A stretch of DNA of 64,000 nucleotides from Sclerodactyla briareus (lineage: Eukaryota > Echinodermata > Holothuroidea > Dendrochirotida > Sclerodactylidae), in the NCBI GenBank assembly GCA_026419785.1, contig JAODTK010001222.1, positions 558,001 through 622,000 of the forward strand. Direction: 5' to 3'. A program made the position numbers and the translations under genes. Positions 12,201 to 24,546 of this stretch are shown here, in pieces. Numbering within the stretch: position 1 is the first letter of the stretch; each line of letters opens with the position of its first letter. Below the pieces are notes generated by a model that saw only the letters and a program-made list of their open reading frames with translations, searched no databases and was not told the origin of the DNA.

Positions 12201-13573
12201 GTATAACCGCTGATGCGCTACCATTGGTACTTGTATGTGGCTTCCTCCCTGAGCCGCCTCGTGAAATGAATAAGGAGCGAACCAGGGACCCAATCAACGT
12301 AACTTGAAAAGCCCGGCTTTCATAGAGTGAGGCAGATTACTGACTATACTGACTCTAATCCACAAACCAATTTCGCTTGCACAGGCAGTGTTTGTCCTGC
12401 GGCAAGCCTTCACTGCTGATTGCCAAGATCATTATGTCATCTCTCCTGTAAGATGAGAGACCGAAAACATATCACAGTGCGTTTGATTATTCAACTTCAT
12501 AACCGGTGATGAGACGCAACGACTACGGCCCCGCGATCTCTCTCCGAGCCTTTCACTGTTCTCTCTTATTATAAGCACCTTTACAACTGGATATGTAACC
12601 CGATCAGCGAGAGTCATGGTTATCATCTGATATAATATCATTGCAAGCTTTCTCTTTCACACGTTACTGTTAAGTGGTAATTAATTCACTCAGTATTCTG
12701 ATTTGGGTTTAGATCAACAGATCCCTTGCAGTCACGTTCATCATTATAGATATACTGCCAGTGTTGAGTGATGATTTGCTTTATTCCCCGAACGGATTTG
12801 AATATGGGTATAACGTCTCCTAATTGTATGTGTTTGTAATGGAAATGAGCATGTTCCCATCATGTAAATTAAATAACAAACAATCGGATCGTTACGGTAC
12901 GGGGGTGGGCTGTTTCCTCCCTGAGATTAGCAAACAAAGAAAACAGTGACCAGCTGAGATACCGTAACTCCTCGTGGTTCAATCGCATCAATCGTATTAT
13001 AAACCAAAACGGTTTCTTTACCTTAACTTGGTCATCAGTAACTACTGCTTAAGATTTCCGTATGTGATGAATTCATTGCAACCATCGTCCTCAGTTGATT
13101 GGGTTCGGCTACTCCTCGTTACTGTGAATAGGGTCCTAACAAATCATAAGTCACAATTCATCAGGAATACAATTAGGAACACATGCATACATGTTGTTTA
13201 GATGAACCGGGATACACAATGGCTGGGTGCTTGTTTGCGTTGTGAAAATAATATTTGCAAGTAGCGAGTAACCTGTGGTTGATTCTAGTCATGTCTACCA
13301 CGTGACCTGACTTTGACTTCTAGTGTAGTAAATCGGGGATCGAATTGATGTTTTATTTATGCGTGTGGACGTGCCTAAGTGGCCCTAGCTAGTTTCTGGG
13401 AGGAGCATCGAATAAAAAATGTTCACCGTCAAACTCGTGTCAACCTAATTGGGGTAACTAATATAGAGATAATTGTGGGGCTAGCCCTGTACTATTGCAG
13501 ACATTCGGGCTATATAATATCACCAGTCATGTTCCTGGCGGCGTAGCAGTGGCGTGCTGCTCTCCCCTCTATA
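9238..13573. repeat. Copy B: full-length copy of the duplicated unit
   Basis: Begins with the block shared with 8,550, has a TA array at 9,499-9,615, then runs about 3.95 kb in parallel with copy C. Paired landmarks include TGACGATCTGTCTT at about 9,995 and 14,042, a shared block at about 12,601 and 16,638, and GGCTATATAATATCACCAG at about 13,508 and 17,537. No domain was recognised in any frame of either copy. The right end breaks off at CTCTCCCCTCT into a TA array. Confidence 0.9.
9499..9615. repeat. (TA)n array of copy B
   Basis: About 115 bp of interrupted TA repeat between flanks shared with copy A. Confidence 0.9.
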
Positions 13574-13670
13574 TATATTATATTTATATATAATATATAT
13601 TATAAGTATATATAGATATGATATATATATAATATATATATAATATATATATAGATTATATATATATATA
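13571..13670. repeat. (TA)n array joining copies B and C
   Basis: About 100 bp of interrupted TA repeat. On its left is the end of the long unit. On its right is the sequence that follows the TA array inside copies A and B. The B-C breakpoint therefore falls inside the TA array. Confidence 0.9.
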
Positions 13671-16600
13671 TGACTATCAGAAGTATCGGGTAGCGTGGAA
13701 AAGAGGGATCGGGTCAATCTTCGCCCATTTCATCATTCATAACTTGTTCTAATTTGTGAGGACTTTTGAAAGCATTTATCCATCGGGACCACAAAGACCA
13801 AAAACAAACTGGTATTCTAAGACCCATGTACACGCCCACAATGCCTGCTTAGAATGCCAAGGGTTCCAACTATAGATGTGTGATACTGCGTATATAACTC
13901 GTATGGTGCCTTACTTCATCCGCACCAATTTCCAAAAATTTTTTAGTTTTTAAACCGAATATTTAAACTAATAATAACAAAAAACATAAACGTGATTGAT
14001 TGTGATTTATTGCGAATATAGTTCTGAATAAGATGAAGTTTTTGACGATCTGTCTTTGTGATTCCTCATATTTAACCCATCAGAAGAAGGGTACAGTTAT
14101 GGATAGGCTTGCGGACAGCGCCTGGCGGCGGCAGTGACGTATGATCTCGACACGTCAGCAAACCGCCTACTTCTATGTCCAGAGACTATAGGACGACGAC
14201 GGAATCAGTGCTGCTTGGACAGCAGTTCCCTCTCCAGTTGCGAATATCTGGTACACATACAAAAACTACGGGTACAACTGTGGAGTGATATAGTTCGCGA
14301 TTATAGGCCACCTGGCAGCCGATTCGGTACTTCTTGCCTGGAGAAGAACCAGCACGTCCTCTTCTGGTAGTATGGGATTAGAAACCTGCAACCTTCGTCT
14401 CGGGTCACGTTGAATGATAAACCCTTGTAATTAATATTAACAGCGACATAAGATAGTTTCATGTTCCTGTTCGGAAATTTGACAGGGTACGCAAATGATG
14501 AAATTGCGAGTGTGATAGGATCTGAGTCAGAAATTTACACGCCGTGTGGGGATAGAATTTTGGGAAAATGTGTGAATATCACAAGACTCGAAATGACAGC
14601 AGCGATTTACTCCTATTAATAATGAGGAGAAATTTACACATCCGCTACTAACAGCAGTCGGGGAAATCATCGGCTAATCTCCTATGTAATCGCTATGGTT
14701 ACGTCAGGGCAAAATGAATTGATCGCGGTTCCTACAAGTCCAAGATTGTTGTTCAAAAAATCAACTGTTATTAACAGTCTAGAATCACCTCGAATATAAA
14801 ATAATAATTTTGAAAAATTCCTACTCCCTCCAATCCCCTCCCTGAGTCCTTATTAAGTGACGCGATCTTATAGGACGGGAACAAATTACGGAACGTCCCA
14901 GTCCTAGAGAGAATCTTCTCTGATCAATAAAAAAATATTCAAAGCACTTGTTCGACGTCGCTGGGTTATATAAAGTTTTATTATTTATACCGGCCAAACT
15001 CGGTTAGATGTTGGAATTGCTTAGGTAAATACAGTTGCGTGTATGCCACCGGGTTCAATACGTATTTGTTTATCTCGAGTCGCCTAATGAGAGTGCGTGG
15101 GCCGCTTTCCGTTATTCGGAAGTTGGGGACCGTCCGCAGGGATCATCATGCATCTCAGGCGAGTTCCTATCAGCAAGGGTATAGCCGAGACATCTGGTGA
15201 AAGATCATTAGATACGAATAGACGGCAGGTGTTTTCATCACCGTCGGTCCTTCGGACTCACAAACATTTTCCTATCGATCAATCTATGTCGGACTAATAT
15301 CTAGGAGGACGTAACTCACATCTCGTGCTAGTGCGTTCTGCCGGACAAATTTGCTATATCTCCAACAAAACGCTGAAATTTTTGGGGGGGAAGCTTTTTG
15401 AATATTGTTGGACGACGGAAAACACAACACTTGGTCAGCAATGCGCCGGCCGTAACGTGGGGAGTTAACTAGAGTGCCCACAGTCATTAATCTAATAAAT
15501 GTAGATAATGTACGAGTTTGTTTTTTCTCGAGATACAGAGTACTCACGCGCGGCCGGGAACTTGCCATAAGACGAAATGCGACACATTGTTTTTGTAGTG
15601 AAAACCATTTTAGATTTAAAGGACGAGTGATTGTCAGTCGGTTTCTTGTGAAGCTTGGCAATACATCACGGGCATATGCTTGATTAACATCCACTGTTCT
15701 AGCAGTCCTCGTTTCCTGTTGACATAATAGTTACGGCATATGATCTTCAATGAAAACCTTGTGACCCCGAATGACTTCAGTTCGTTGCTGCTTAACATTA
15801 TCTATATAGCGAGTATTTAATACACTATGCGTAATAATATGACCGAACTAAACTATGGAGACCTTATCACAAATTGAAATCTAAGATGTCTAAGTAATGC
15901 ACGTATACAATTGAAACCTAACTACAATTACGATTTATGGGATGGGAACCATACCTTGACAGAAAATTGTTCGACACCAAACGCTCTCATTGATAGCGAA
16001 AACACAGTATTTTTCATCTGGAATTCGCATGGACACCATAGTAGAGAAAGAAAAATAGAGATCTTAGTACGACTTGTTAAATAAGATCCGTCTTGCGACT
16101 TTGACAAGCGTGATTCATTAGTGTAGACCTAGGTTTCACGGAATGGCCCTCGATAGACTCACTATATGCATCAAAGATAGTTCTGTATAACCTGCTGATG
16201 CGCCATTGGTACATGGTGAATTGGATTCCTCACCTTAGCCGCATCGTGAAACTGAAATAATTCAGCAATAAAAAAAAAAAAAAAAAAAACAAAGTACAAA
16301 AAAAAGGAAGCGAACCATGGACCCAATCAACGTAACTTGAAAAAAGCCGGCTTTCCCACTAGAGTGAGCATATACGGCCTCTAATCCACAGAACCAATTT
16401 CGATTCACACAGCAGTGGGTCTGCGGAATAGCCTCACTGACTGTGGCCAAGATTTCATTAGGTATCTCCCTGTGAAGCGATGGACGAGAAACAATATCAC
16501 AGCTTTTGGGCGTGCCTTATCATCTTCATAACAGGTGATGAGACGCAAACTGACTACGCACCGCGTAGAGTCTCTTCTCCGACTCCTTTCACTGTTATCT

Positions 16601-17603
16601 CTAATTATAATGCCACTTACAACTGTGAAATGTAGACCCGATCAGCGAGAGTCATGGTTATCATCTGATATATCCATTGCAGCTTTCTCTTTCACCACGT
16701 TATGTTAGGGGTCTATTACATTAATCATTAGTTAATGATTTGTATTATATTAACAGATACCCTTGCAGTAAACTGTTTCATCAGTTATATGCTCATGTGT
16801 TGAGTGATGCTTGGCATTTATTCGACGGATTTGAATATGGGTATAAACGTACTCCTAATGGTGTAGGGTTTGTAAGGGAAATTAGCATGTTGCATCATTA
16901 AAAATTAAAAATAACAAACAATCGGATCGTTACGTGGGCTGTTCCCCCCCCTGAGATTATCAAACAAAAGAAAAAAACACGTGTACCAGCTGATACCGTA
17001 AACTCCTCGTGGTCATCAGCATCAATTCCGTAATTAGAACACGGTTCCTTTACCTAACTGGTCATCAGTAACGACTGCTTAAGATTTCCGTATGTTGAGA
17101 ATTATGCAACCATCAGTCGCAGTGATTGGGTTCGGTACTCCTAGTTAGGGTGAATAGGGTAGTAACAAAACATAGCAAAATGCTCATGGAAATTACAATT
17201 AGAACACATGCTATAAATGTGTTTAGATGAACCGGGTATCACATTGGCGTTGTGGTTGTTTGCGTTGTGGAAAAGAATATTATCAAGTAGCGAGTAAAAC
17301 CTGTGCGGTGATTCTAGTCCAGTCGACCACGTGATGACGTTGACTTCCTAGTTGTAAGTAAATCGGGGAACGAAATTGATGTTAAGTATGGTGGGACGTG
17401 CCTAGGCCTAGCTAGGTCTGGGAAGCATCGAATAACAAACTGTTCAACCGTCACACTCGTGTCCAACCTAATTGGGGTAAACTATATAGAGCGATAAAAG
17501 TTGTGGGGCTAGCCCTGTACTATTGCAGACATTCGGGCTATATAATATCACCAGGCATGTTCTGGCGGCGCGCGTAAGCAGTGGCGTAGATGCTCTCCCC
17601 TCT
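13671..17603. repeat. Copy C: second full-length copy
   Basis: Colinear with 9,616-13,573 over its whole length, differing by many one- to three-base gaps and few clear substitutions. It has an extra A run at 16,268-16,290, absent from copy B near 12,265. After CTCTCCCCTCT it continues into unique sequence, so it carries the native right flank of the unit. No gene was recognised; the 136-codon minus frame at 15,284-15,694 is not open at the matching place in copy B. Confidence 0.9.
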
Positions 17604-18840
17604 CCCACTGTGTGTTGTTGCTGTTTTCACAAATTTCTCAAAAATGATGCCGACCCATCAATATCGTAACATTTTCTCTAAAATTCACGATTCGCGTAGC
17701 GTACAGAGGCTTTGCCTGGACCCCAAGCATATGTACAAAGTGTTCACATATAGCCAAGAAATGGTACAGTTTGGTGCCTCTGAATATTGCCGAATTTTTC
17801 AGTCAATTTTTCATCAAACCCAATCTAGCCTAACTGGTACAACGCATACTTGATCGCAAGGAGTGAAACTGTAACAATTTCGGAGAATTTCACACTCAAG
17901 CGGCGTAAATTTAGTCAAAATAGTTACAGTCCAGGTGGCAACGAAAAACCAAGTTGGGGCTGAGTGCTCCAGAAATTGTTATATTGCACCACCAATTGCG
18001 TCAATGGATGAAAATGGCTAAAACCGGAGCGGATTGTTGTGACAGGGGCGAAGGGATATTTTCAGTGCGGCCGGTTGATGGGGTGTTGCTAGCGCAAACC
18101 AGGGAAAGTGCGATTAATATCTCTTCACCAAATTATACCGGACCATACTCCAATTCTGCCACGCAGGGCAGCAGGGCCAGGATCAGTGCGGGGCTAAAGC
18201 CTGGATGTCCCAGTCCCTGGTTTAGGTGTGCCTAATTTTACCAGCATCAACCACCGCTGAAATTCGAAAAAATCCCGAAATTACTAAAACCAGGTTAAAA
18301 ACGCCAGACAGATAATTCCAGAACGGGTAGGTAAACGCGCATTGCGCATGCCAACATTCCATCGCCTTCACTCGACTAGGGTGAGAACACAACATCATTT
18401 CGAAACGGAATGGCGTGTAGGTGTACCTGAACTGCACAAAGGTGCATGAACGGCCCGCCTGGAAACTGGGAATGCAAATTTCCAGGTCCTGTTTAGCGAA
18501 AATACGAGTAGGAAACTATTCCAAAAACTTTTACAACCTTTCATTAGAGTGTCCAGGAACGTGTTTTGGGGCTAGCGCCCAAAACATGTAATCAGTTATC
18601 ACAACTGTATGATCATTGTATTATGTGTCATTCTGCTACTCAACGAAATTCGCAACATTTGTAAATACAATTCTATACCTTCAGATCTGTATTATTCATA
18701 AACTTTCGGGGTTCACTTTGGCGGGTACATTCACCCGTTCTTGTAGCTGTCGGTCAGATGCTTTGATATGTTCACCCCCTGGTAAGGCCCCCAACCGGGA
18801 TGGTCTCCATGGTGAATTCGGCAGAAGCCGAGCTAAGCAT
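17604..18840. other. Intergenic sequence, one weak open frame
   Basis: Single-copy as far as I can see. The 93-codon frame at 17,954-18,235 has an ordinary protein-like composition but no domain I recognise. I would not call it a gene on length alone. Confidence 0.45.
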
Positions 18841-18991
18841 TGGTATGCACCTAGCCCCGGTATTCATTGGTATGCCCCTAGCCCGGTAAGACGGTATGCC
18901 CCTGCCCCGGTATCATTGGTTATGCCCCTAGCCCCGGTGAGCTTGGTATGCCCCTAGACCGGTAATCATTGGTAGGCACCGAGCACCGGTA
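18841..18991. repeat. Minisatellite, unit about 27 bp, about six copies
   Basis: The unit is close to TTGGTATGCCCCTAGCCCCG followed by GTAATCA. Six diverged copies run head to tail, with base changes and small gaps between them. The end of the 113-codon plus frame (18,616-18,957) reads through it as a proline-rich repeat, which is a by-product of the array. Confidence 0.85.
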
Positions 18992-19070
18992 ATCCAACAA
19001 TAAAATTCCTATTAACTGGATTGACGCTGCTGTGTAATTGTGCATCCTCATCCAGTTACACAACAACAAC

Positions 19071-19071
<1 letters not shown>

Positions 19072-19117
<46 letters not shown>
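19072..19117. repeat. Poly-C run of 46 bases
   Basis: Uninterrupted C run flanked on both sides by ACAACAAC-type sequence. On the opposite strand it is a 46-base G run, able in principle to form four-stranded structures. Homopolymers this long are rare, so sequencing error in its length is likely. Confidence 0.95.
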
Positions 19118-21387
19118 ACAAACAACAACTCGTGATCAACACGCAGAAACGTGACGACATTATGGAATTTGGGTTTGATGTTGAACTACACAAACATTAG
19201 TGACTAATGCGTGCGTTCAACACGCGGTGCTGTATGATCAGTATTGACAGTCGTTACTGAGGAAGCTATGGGTATCGGGTGTTGTATTGTTGTAATTGCA
19301 AACCTAATTATAAGCCCATATTATGCTCGAAATTCAATCAGTTCGTGGTTTGTGTTTCATAGTGTTAACATACATGAGCTACCTAACCAGCGCATACTGC
19401 GTGACTGAGATACCTTGTACGCAACCTGTCAGCATTTTTTCAATTATTATAACCAGCGGCCGGACTCATGTCTCTTCTTGAACAAAGCTCAGGCCAGCCA
19501 ATGAATCTCTCATGGGTGAAACCTAGCTGATGTATTCTCGCGAGGTCAAACACATCTCCATGATGAGGAGGATGAATTTTTCTGTCTCCAACAAAAGTAC
19601 GGACCAGTGAGTAGAAATGGGGGACGAACTACTGTTGTCGGGGAAACCACCCCAAAGTGTCGATAACCCAGATGAACTGTATGGCATTATAAAAAATGAA
19701 TTGATATTGTTACAATGGTCATGATGACTTCAATGCGGGAGTAAAGTTGACATTCGATATCAGAACGCCAAAATTCCCCAGGATCTCGCCGGACAAAAGT
19801 TTTGAAACCACCGAGTAATGTATTGTAAGGTAATTGTCGAATGACATTTGCTTGTGCTCACTCAGAATCACAGTGTAGGTGGCTCCGCTGCTCCGTCAAT
19901 CACTGACCCTATTGTTACTCGGCTCCTATTGGTGTGTTGTCCCTATTGTGCTTTGCCAAGCATAGCTGCCTTATGGTGTCTTTGTTACTGGGATAGTTGG
20001 CCCTAGGATTCAACCTTGGATTCCTGTTTGTTTCATAGTACTTGGGCCGGTTTTATTTTTTTTACTATTTTAGTTTAACATCATTAGAAAACGCTTGCAG
20101 ATTGCATTTATCCTTCGTGATAGATTTACTATTTTAAGTTTCAAACTGTCGGGCCGTATTTTACTTCTGGAGCGCGGTTACTTTCAGTACTTTTTAGCGT
20201 GCCAAGAGGCTTTATAGCATTTATTTCTGTTAACATTATTTATTGAATTTTGTTAACAATTTCAAGAATATACGGGGAAAATTGATTGGATCGTCGTCTT
20301 CGAACTTATGTTGGTGACCTATCGAAACTACAACATCTAGGGTCAAGAAAATCCTGGCCATGTGGACTAAACGCTACCATAGAAGTTAATTCGTTTCAGT
20401 ATCTTTTCATACCGCACGTTCCCTCGGATCTTGATAGATGTCGAGGGGCAAACTTGGACGTGCCAGAATTCAAACGATAGGTTCTATACTGAGAAAAAAA
20501 AAAATAGGATTGACTTTGCTGAAACTGAAAAGATCAAAGCCTAGTGCAGAAAAGGGATATGACCACCACAGATTGAGTTGACGTGCTCATGTTTTCAGAA
20601 CCAAGGACAATGGAGTATGACTCCTACATTTGTCATACTCATGGAGGAGTCATTTGTTATCAATAAGTACCAATCGGCCTATCTTAGCCCATGCTATCCA
20701 GAGTTAAATGTTGAATAATTTTTTTTAGCAGAGGCCGGTGAGATTGGTGGAATGGTAAACAATAAATGGCCTTTGATGATAATAAAAATTATCTACAAAG
20801 TTGCACTTATATACAAAAACCAGGTCAGACACGAGAGAACGTATGCCTGTTTCGCCGGCAGTTTCCAGTAGACCTCGCAGAGATTATTATGAATAGATTA
20901 TGCAAAGGGAGAGTCGTCGTGACGATACCTCCATACGGAAGTAAGAAGCGCATGATTCCTCATTATATTTTTGAAGGAGCAAGACTGGGCCCAGAAAAAG
21001 ATCAAGGCAACGATTCGACTGTGGATCATGGTCCTCTCACACAGTCAGTGGTGTAGAACATTTAATTCGAGGAGGTTGGCCTGAATTAACCGTAAGGAAG
21101 GCTACCCTTCCACTACCCCCCATCACACAGTCCATGGTTTGAGGATAGGGGGTGGGTGTGCCCTCAGTCTTGGATTTTGTACGCTCTCCCGATGAATTTT
21201 GGTGCAAATAGGCACATTAAACACCCCTTTTGTTCTTGACAATAACGTGGTTTCACTTAGTTCAGGGCCGAAAATCTGGCATTCCAGTGAGAACGTACGT
21301 TAATCTGGTCTGCCAATATAACACACCTATCACAACATACCATGTGAAAAATAATTGATCATTTCCAAGGACTTGATTCACCCTAAG
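19118..21387. other. Intergenic sequence, nothing recognised
   Basis: No recognisable coding, RNA or repeat structure. The 96-codon frame at 20,766-21,056 has no recognised domain. Confidence 0.5.
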
Positions 21388-22650
21388 TTATGGGGGCGCT
21401 AATGAGAGGGGTGTGTTGACCTCTTGAATAATGCTTTCATTTTAGTGCTCTTCAGAAGCATCATGGTGAAATTTAAAAACTTCAATACCACTCCTGGCCC
21501 ACTCATTCCACAAATGACGACGAACGATGTTATCAGTATTGAGCGAGGGCGAAAAAGGGCTGTGTTGTTTCTGGGTTTGGTGCACCCAGATCCACACATC
21601 CTAGTTCATATTGCCTCCTGCTCCCAAGTAGTTATAATGATATACCATATTATCAAAACAAAAAGCACTGGACTGGGGGTTGTAACAATTTCCCACTTTC
21701 TCCGACTAAATTTCATCGAATTACATCTCCGCAACAGGCAAGTAAGTATGGTTATTAAAGTATGAGGGTCATGATAGATATTTTACCAAATTTGTTTTTG
21801 TACCGTAAATCTCTAGTTTTTCACAAAGTGGTGAATTTCTAGTATAAAAAATATTTTAATGCGCTTCCATCCTATAAGGCAATGGGAACTGTGTAGAAAA
21901 ATAATCCAAGGTAGACTGATGTTGTCGGGACGTTGTAATACTTGGTGGGGGTTGTGTCTCTGTCGGTTCTGGTGAATTTTGTACGGGCGGTTAAACTCCC
22001 TATGGTAGTGCGTGTATACAATGGTTTTTGGCTGACACGCACATAGCGACTGCTCTCCATTACTGTTTCAGATTCATTCGAAGAAATGTTTAAACAGCTT
22101 AACAGCTACTGGTTGTTGTTATCATAGCTGACTGCTGATCAATAAATAAATAAATATGCAACCACTCCTCCACCACCTAGTGAATAAATGACAGTGTATG
22201 TTTGCCTTTTCTAGATATAGGCATCATTGTTTTCTGACTGAATATAGGCTTAGATGAAAAAAGCGTATTTCGTGACTTTAGATTTCAATTTTTAAACTCT
22301 CCTTCCCTGTGATATAACCCCCCCCCATTTAAGCCGGCAATATCTTTGGCTACTGTTTCTGTATGATATTACCGAAAAAAAGGTCATCATTCGACGGTAT
22401 ATCGGAACTTTTAGCTTGACATGTCAAGTGACGATATACCCCGGATTGAATACTTAGTTGCATTAGGGGCAATGGTTATTCGCGCGAAGCCTATACCTCA
22501 TTCGTCAAAGACGCCATGCAAACAGCGCGATGTGACCTTGCAGCGTATGCTGATGAGGGATTAGGCAAATATACAGTCGTTGTGATCGATTTCACTGGAG
22601 CAGCGAATGAATTCATCGTTAATTGAGATAAAAGTATGGCCAGCCACAAT

Positions 22651-22778
<128 letters not shown>

Positions 22779-22779
22779 C

Positions 22780-23010
22780 CGACTGATCAGGGTACTCAGC
22801 ACTCTTGGTGGAGTGACGGCCTTCCACCCAGGAGGTCAGGGCTCAAACCAGGAACGAAGGGTGAGCGTACAATGCATTAAAATCACAACAATTTCATATT
22901 GAGGTACGCAGATGAGGTCCGGCCTCTTTCCGCTGTCGACGAGTACTCAGGTTAGGCTGTTGGCGAGGAATCACCCTACCAGCATATATGTGACACATCC
23001 CAGGATCAAG
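22780..23010 (+). repeat. SINE-like block, copy 1
   Basis: Begins CCGACTGATCAGGGTACTCA and includes CAGGAGGTCAGGGCTCAAAC, which resemble the D-arm and T-arm sides of a tRNA-derived SINE head. The B-box-like part (GGGCTCAAACC) is a poor match to GGTTCGANNCC. The same block occurs at 26,418, but only because the whole segment is duplicated, so it is not independent evidence of dispersal. Confidence 0.35.
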
Positions 23011-24494
23011 TAACGTCACCATCTTCTGTATGCCACATCGATGGCACCGAACAATGGTCATACTATTTGTAGCCTACCGATATTGTGAGCACCCTCTACA
23101 GAGACATTATCTTTGTTATTTCGCCTCCCGCATGCAACAGCTGGGGTTCCTATGAGATGCAGTACTCTGCGTAGAGTCCAGTGGTCAATTTGGTCTTACA
23201 CAGAGAGACCACAAGGTTGGTTCCTCTTCGTGGTGGTGAATATGGGTTCTGTGATCTGGTTCACCCAGCGCCTTCTACGTATTCAAGTTTCAAGTTGGAC
23301 TTCAGTTCGTATACATCTATGATTGAGACTTATAGTGAGGACATTCCGAAGCATCTAACCATCATTATATATGTTGTCATTTCTGTCCTGTTGTTATTTG
23401 CATTAGTAATACAGCTGAAGTCGAAACACTATACTCATTTGACTCCAGACGGTATATAACACGCTCGTAATCTCCCGCTGTAGAGATAATTAGCGCCAAG
23501 GGCACTGATACATTGAACCACCATGTTATCGCGAATGTGAGAAACAATAGTAGAAGGTACACGAACAACAGGCGAGGTTTACGTCATAGCACTCTACATC
23601 GCGATCACGACCCCTGGCAACACAGAGAGTGCCAAATGCCATTTCGGTAGCTGGGTTTTAGATAAGCGAAAAGACGACATCGTCACATTCAGCTAGTATA
23701 GACAGTATGTTAGTGCAGCAGCGATCAAATAATTGATTTTAATTGCATGCATACAGGCGACGCTGCACATGTGTATGACCTTTGTACGTTGTTTGTTTTG
23801 TTAAAAATCTATAATTAAATTCGAACAATATCAGTATACTTGAGTTGATTCGCGTACATTCGGGTACTCTGTTAACTTCCTGTTGACTGTGCCGGGCCGT
23901 TGTGATACGGTGACACTACTCTTGGGAATTATGATGGATTACTAAGTCTTGATCAAGGACCTAATTCATTTAATCGGGGCGGTAGAATCGTTTGGTCTCG
24001 AAGAAAGAAACTTGTACTTTCTTATCTCCTAATTGAGGACTTATTTGGCAACAATTTATGAGTTGCAACCATTTCTTAGTCTTGGGGATTTACCACTTTC
24101 GATTCAAAACCAAAATTGGGTTCACGATAGGTTAATATCGAACTGTGAGTGTTTTAATTACAAACAAAAATCAACGTTTATATGATAACATCATTGGAAC
24201 GTTTGGCAAGGAATCATTCAGACCAAATGTGTACCTATTACTACTGAATGTTGTATGCAGTGAGACAAACGAACGCAACATTATCATTAAATGAACGGAC
24301 GGATCATAAAATCGTATAATAACAGAAACTTCACCCTGACATTTTCGGGGGATACCACTAGTTATTTATCACCAGAGGCCATTTACTGTTACCATTCCCG
24401 ATAGTCATGTACTGCTAAAATTGGTCATTCAACAATTAACTCTGGATAGCATGAAATAGGATGCCGATTGGGACTTGGGATAGCAAATGATTCG

Positions 24495-24546
24495 TCCACA
24501 ACCCATCGTTGATTGATTCTCAGTTCAATCAACGATGGATTGTGGA
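24495..24546. repeat. Inverted repeat at the junction of the duplicated copies
   Basis: Arms of 22 bp with one mismatch (24,495-24,516 and 24,525-24,546) around an 8-base loop. The inner 14 bp, CCATCGTTGATTGA and its complement, are perfect. A related half, AATCAACGATGGAATCCAC, occurs once near 27,855, at the corresponding right end of copy 2. Confidence 0.9.

Noticed and set aside
18616..18957. 113-codon frame ending in a proline-rich repeat
   Set aside because: The repeat is the minisatellite. The upstream part has no recognised domain.
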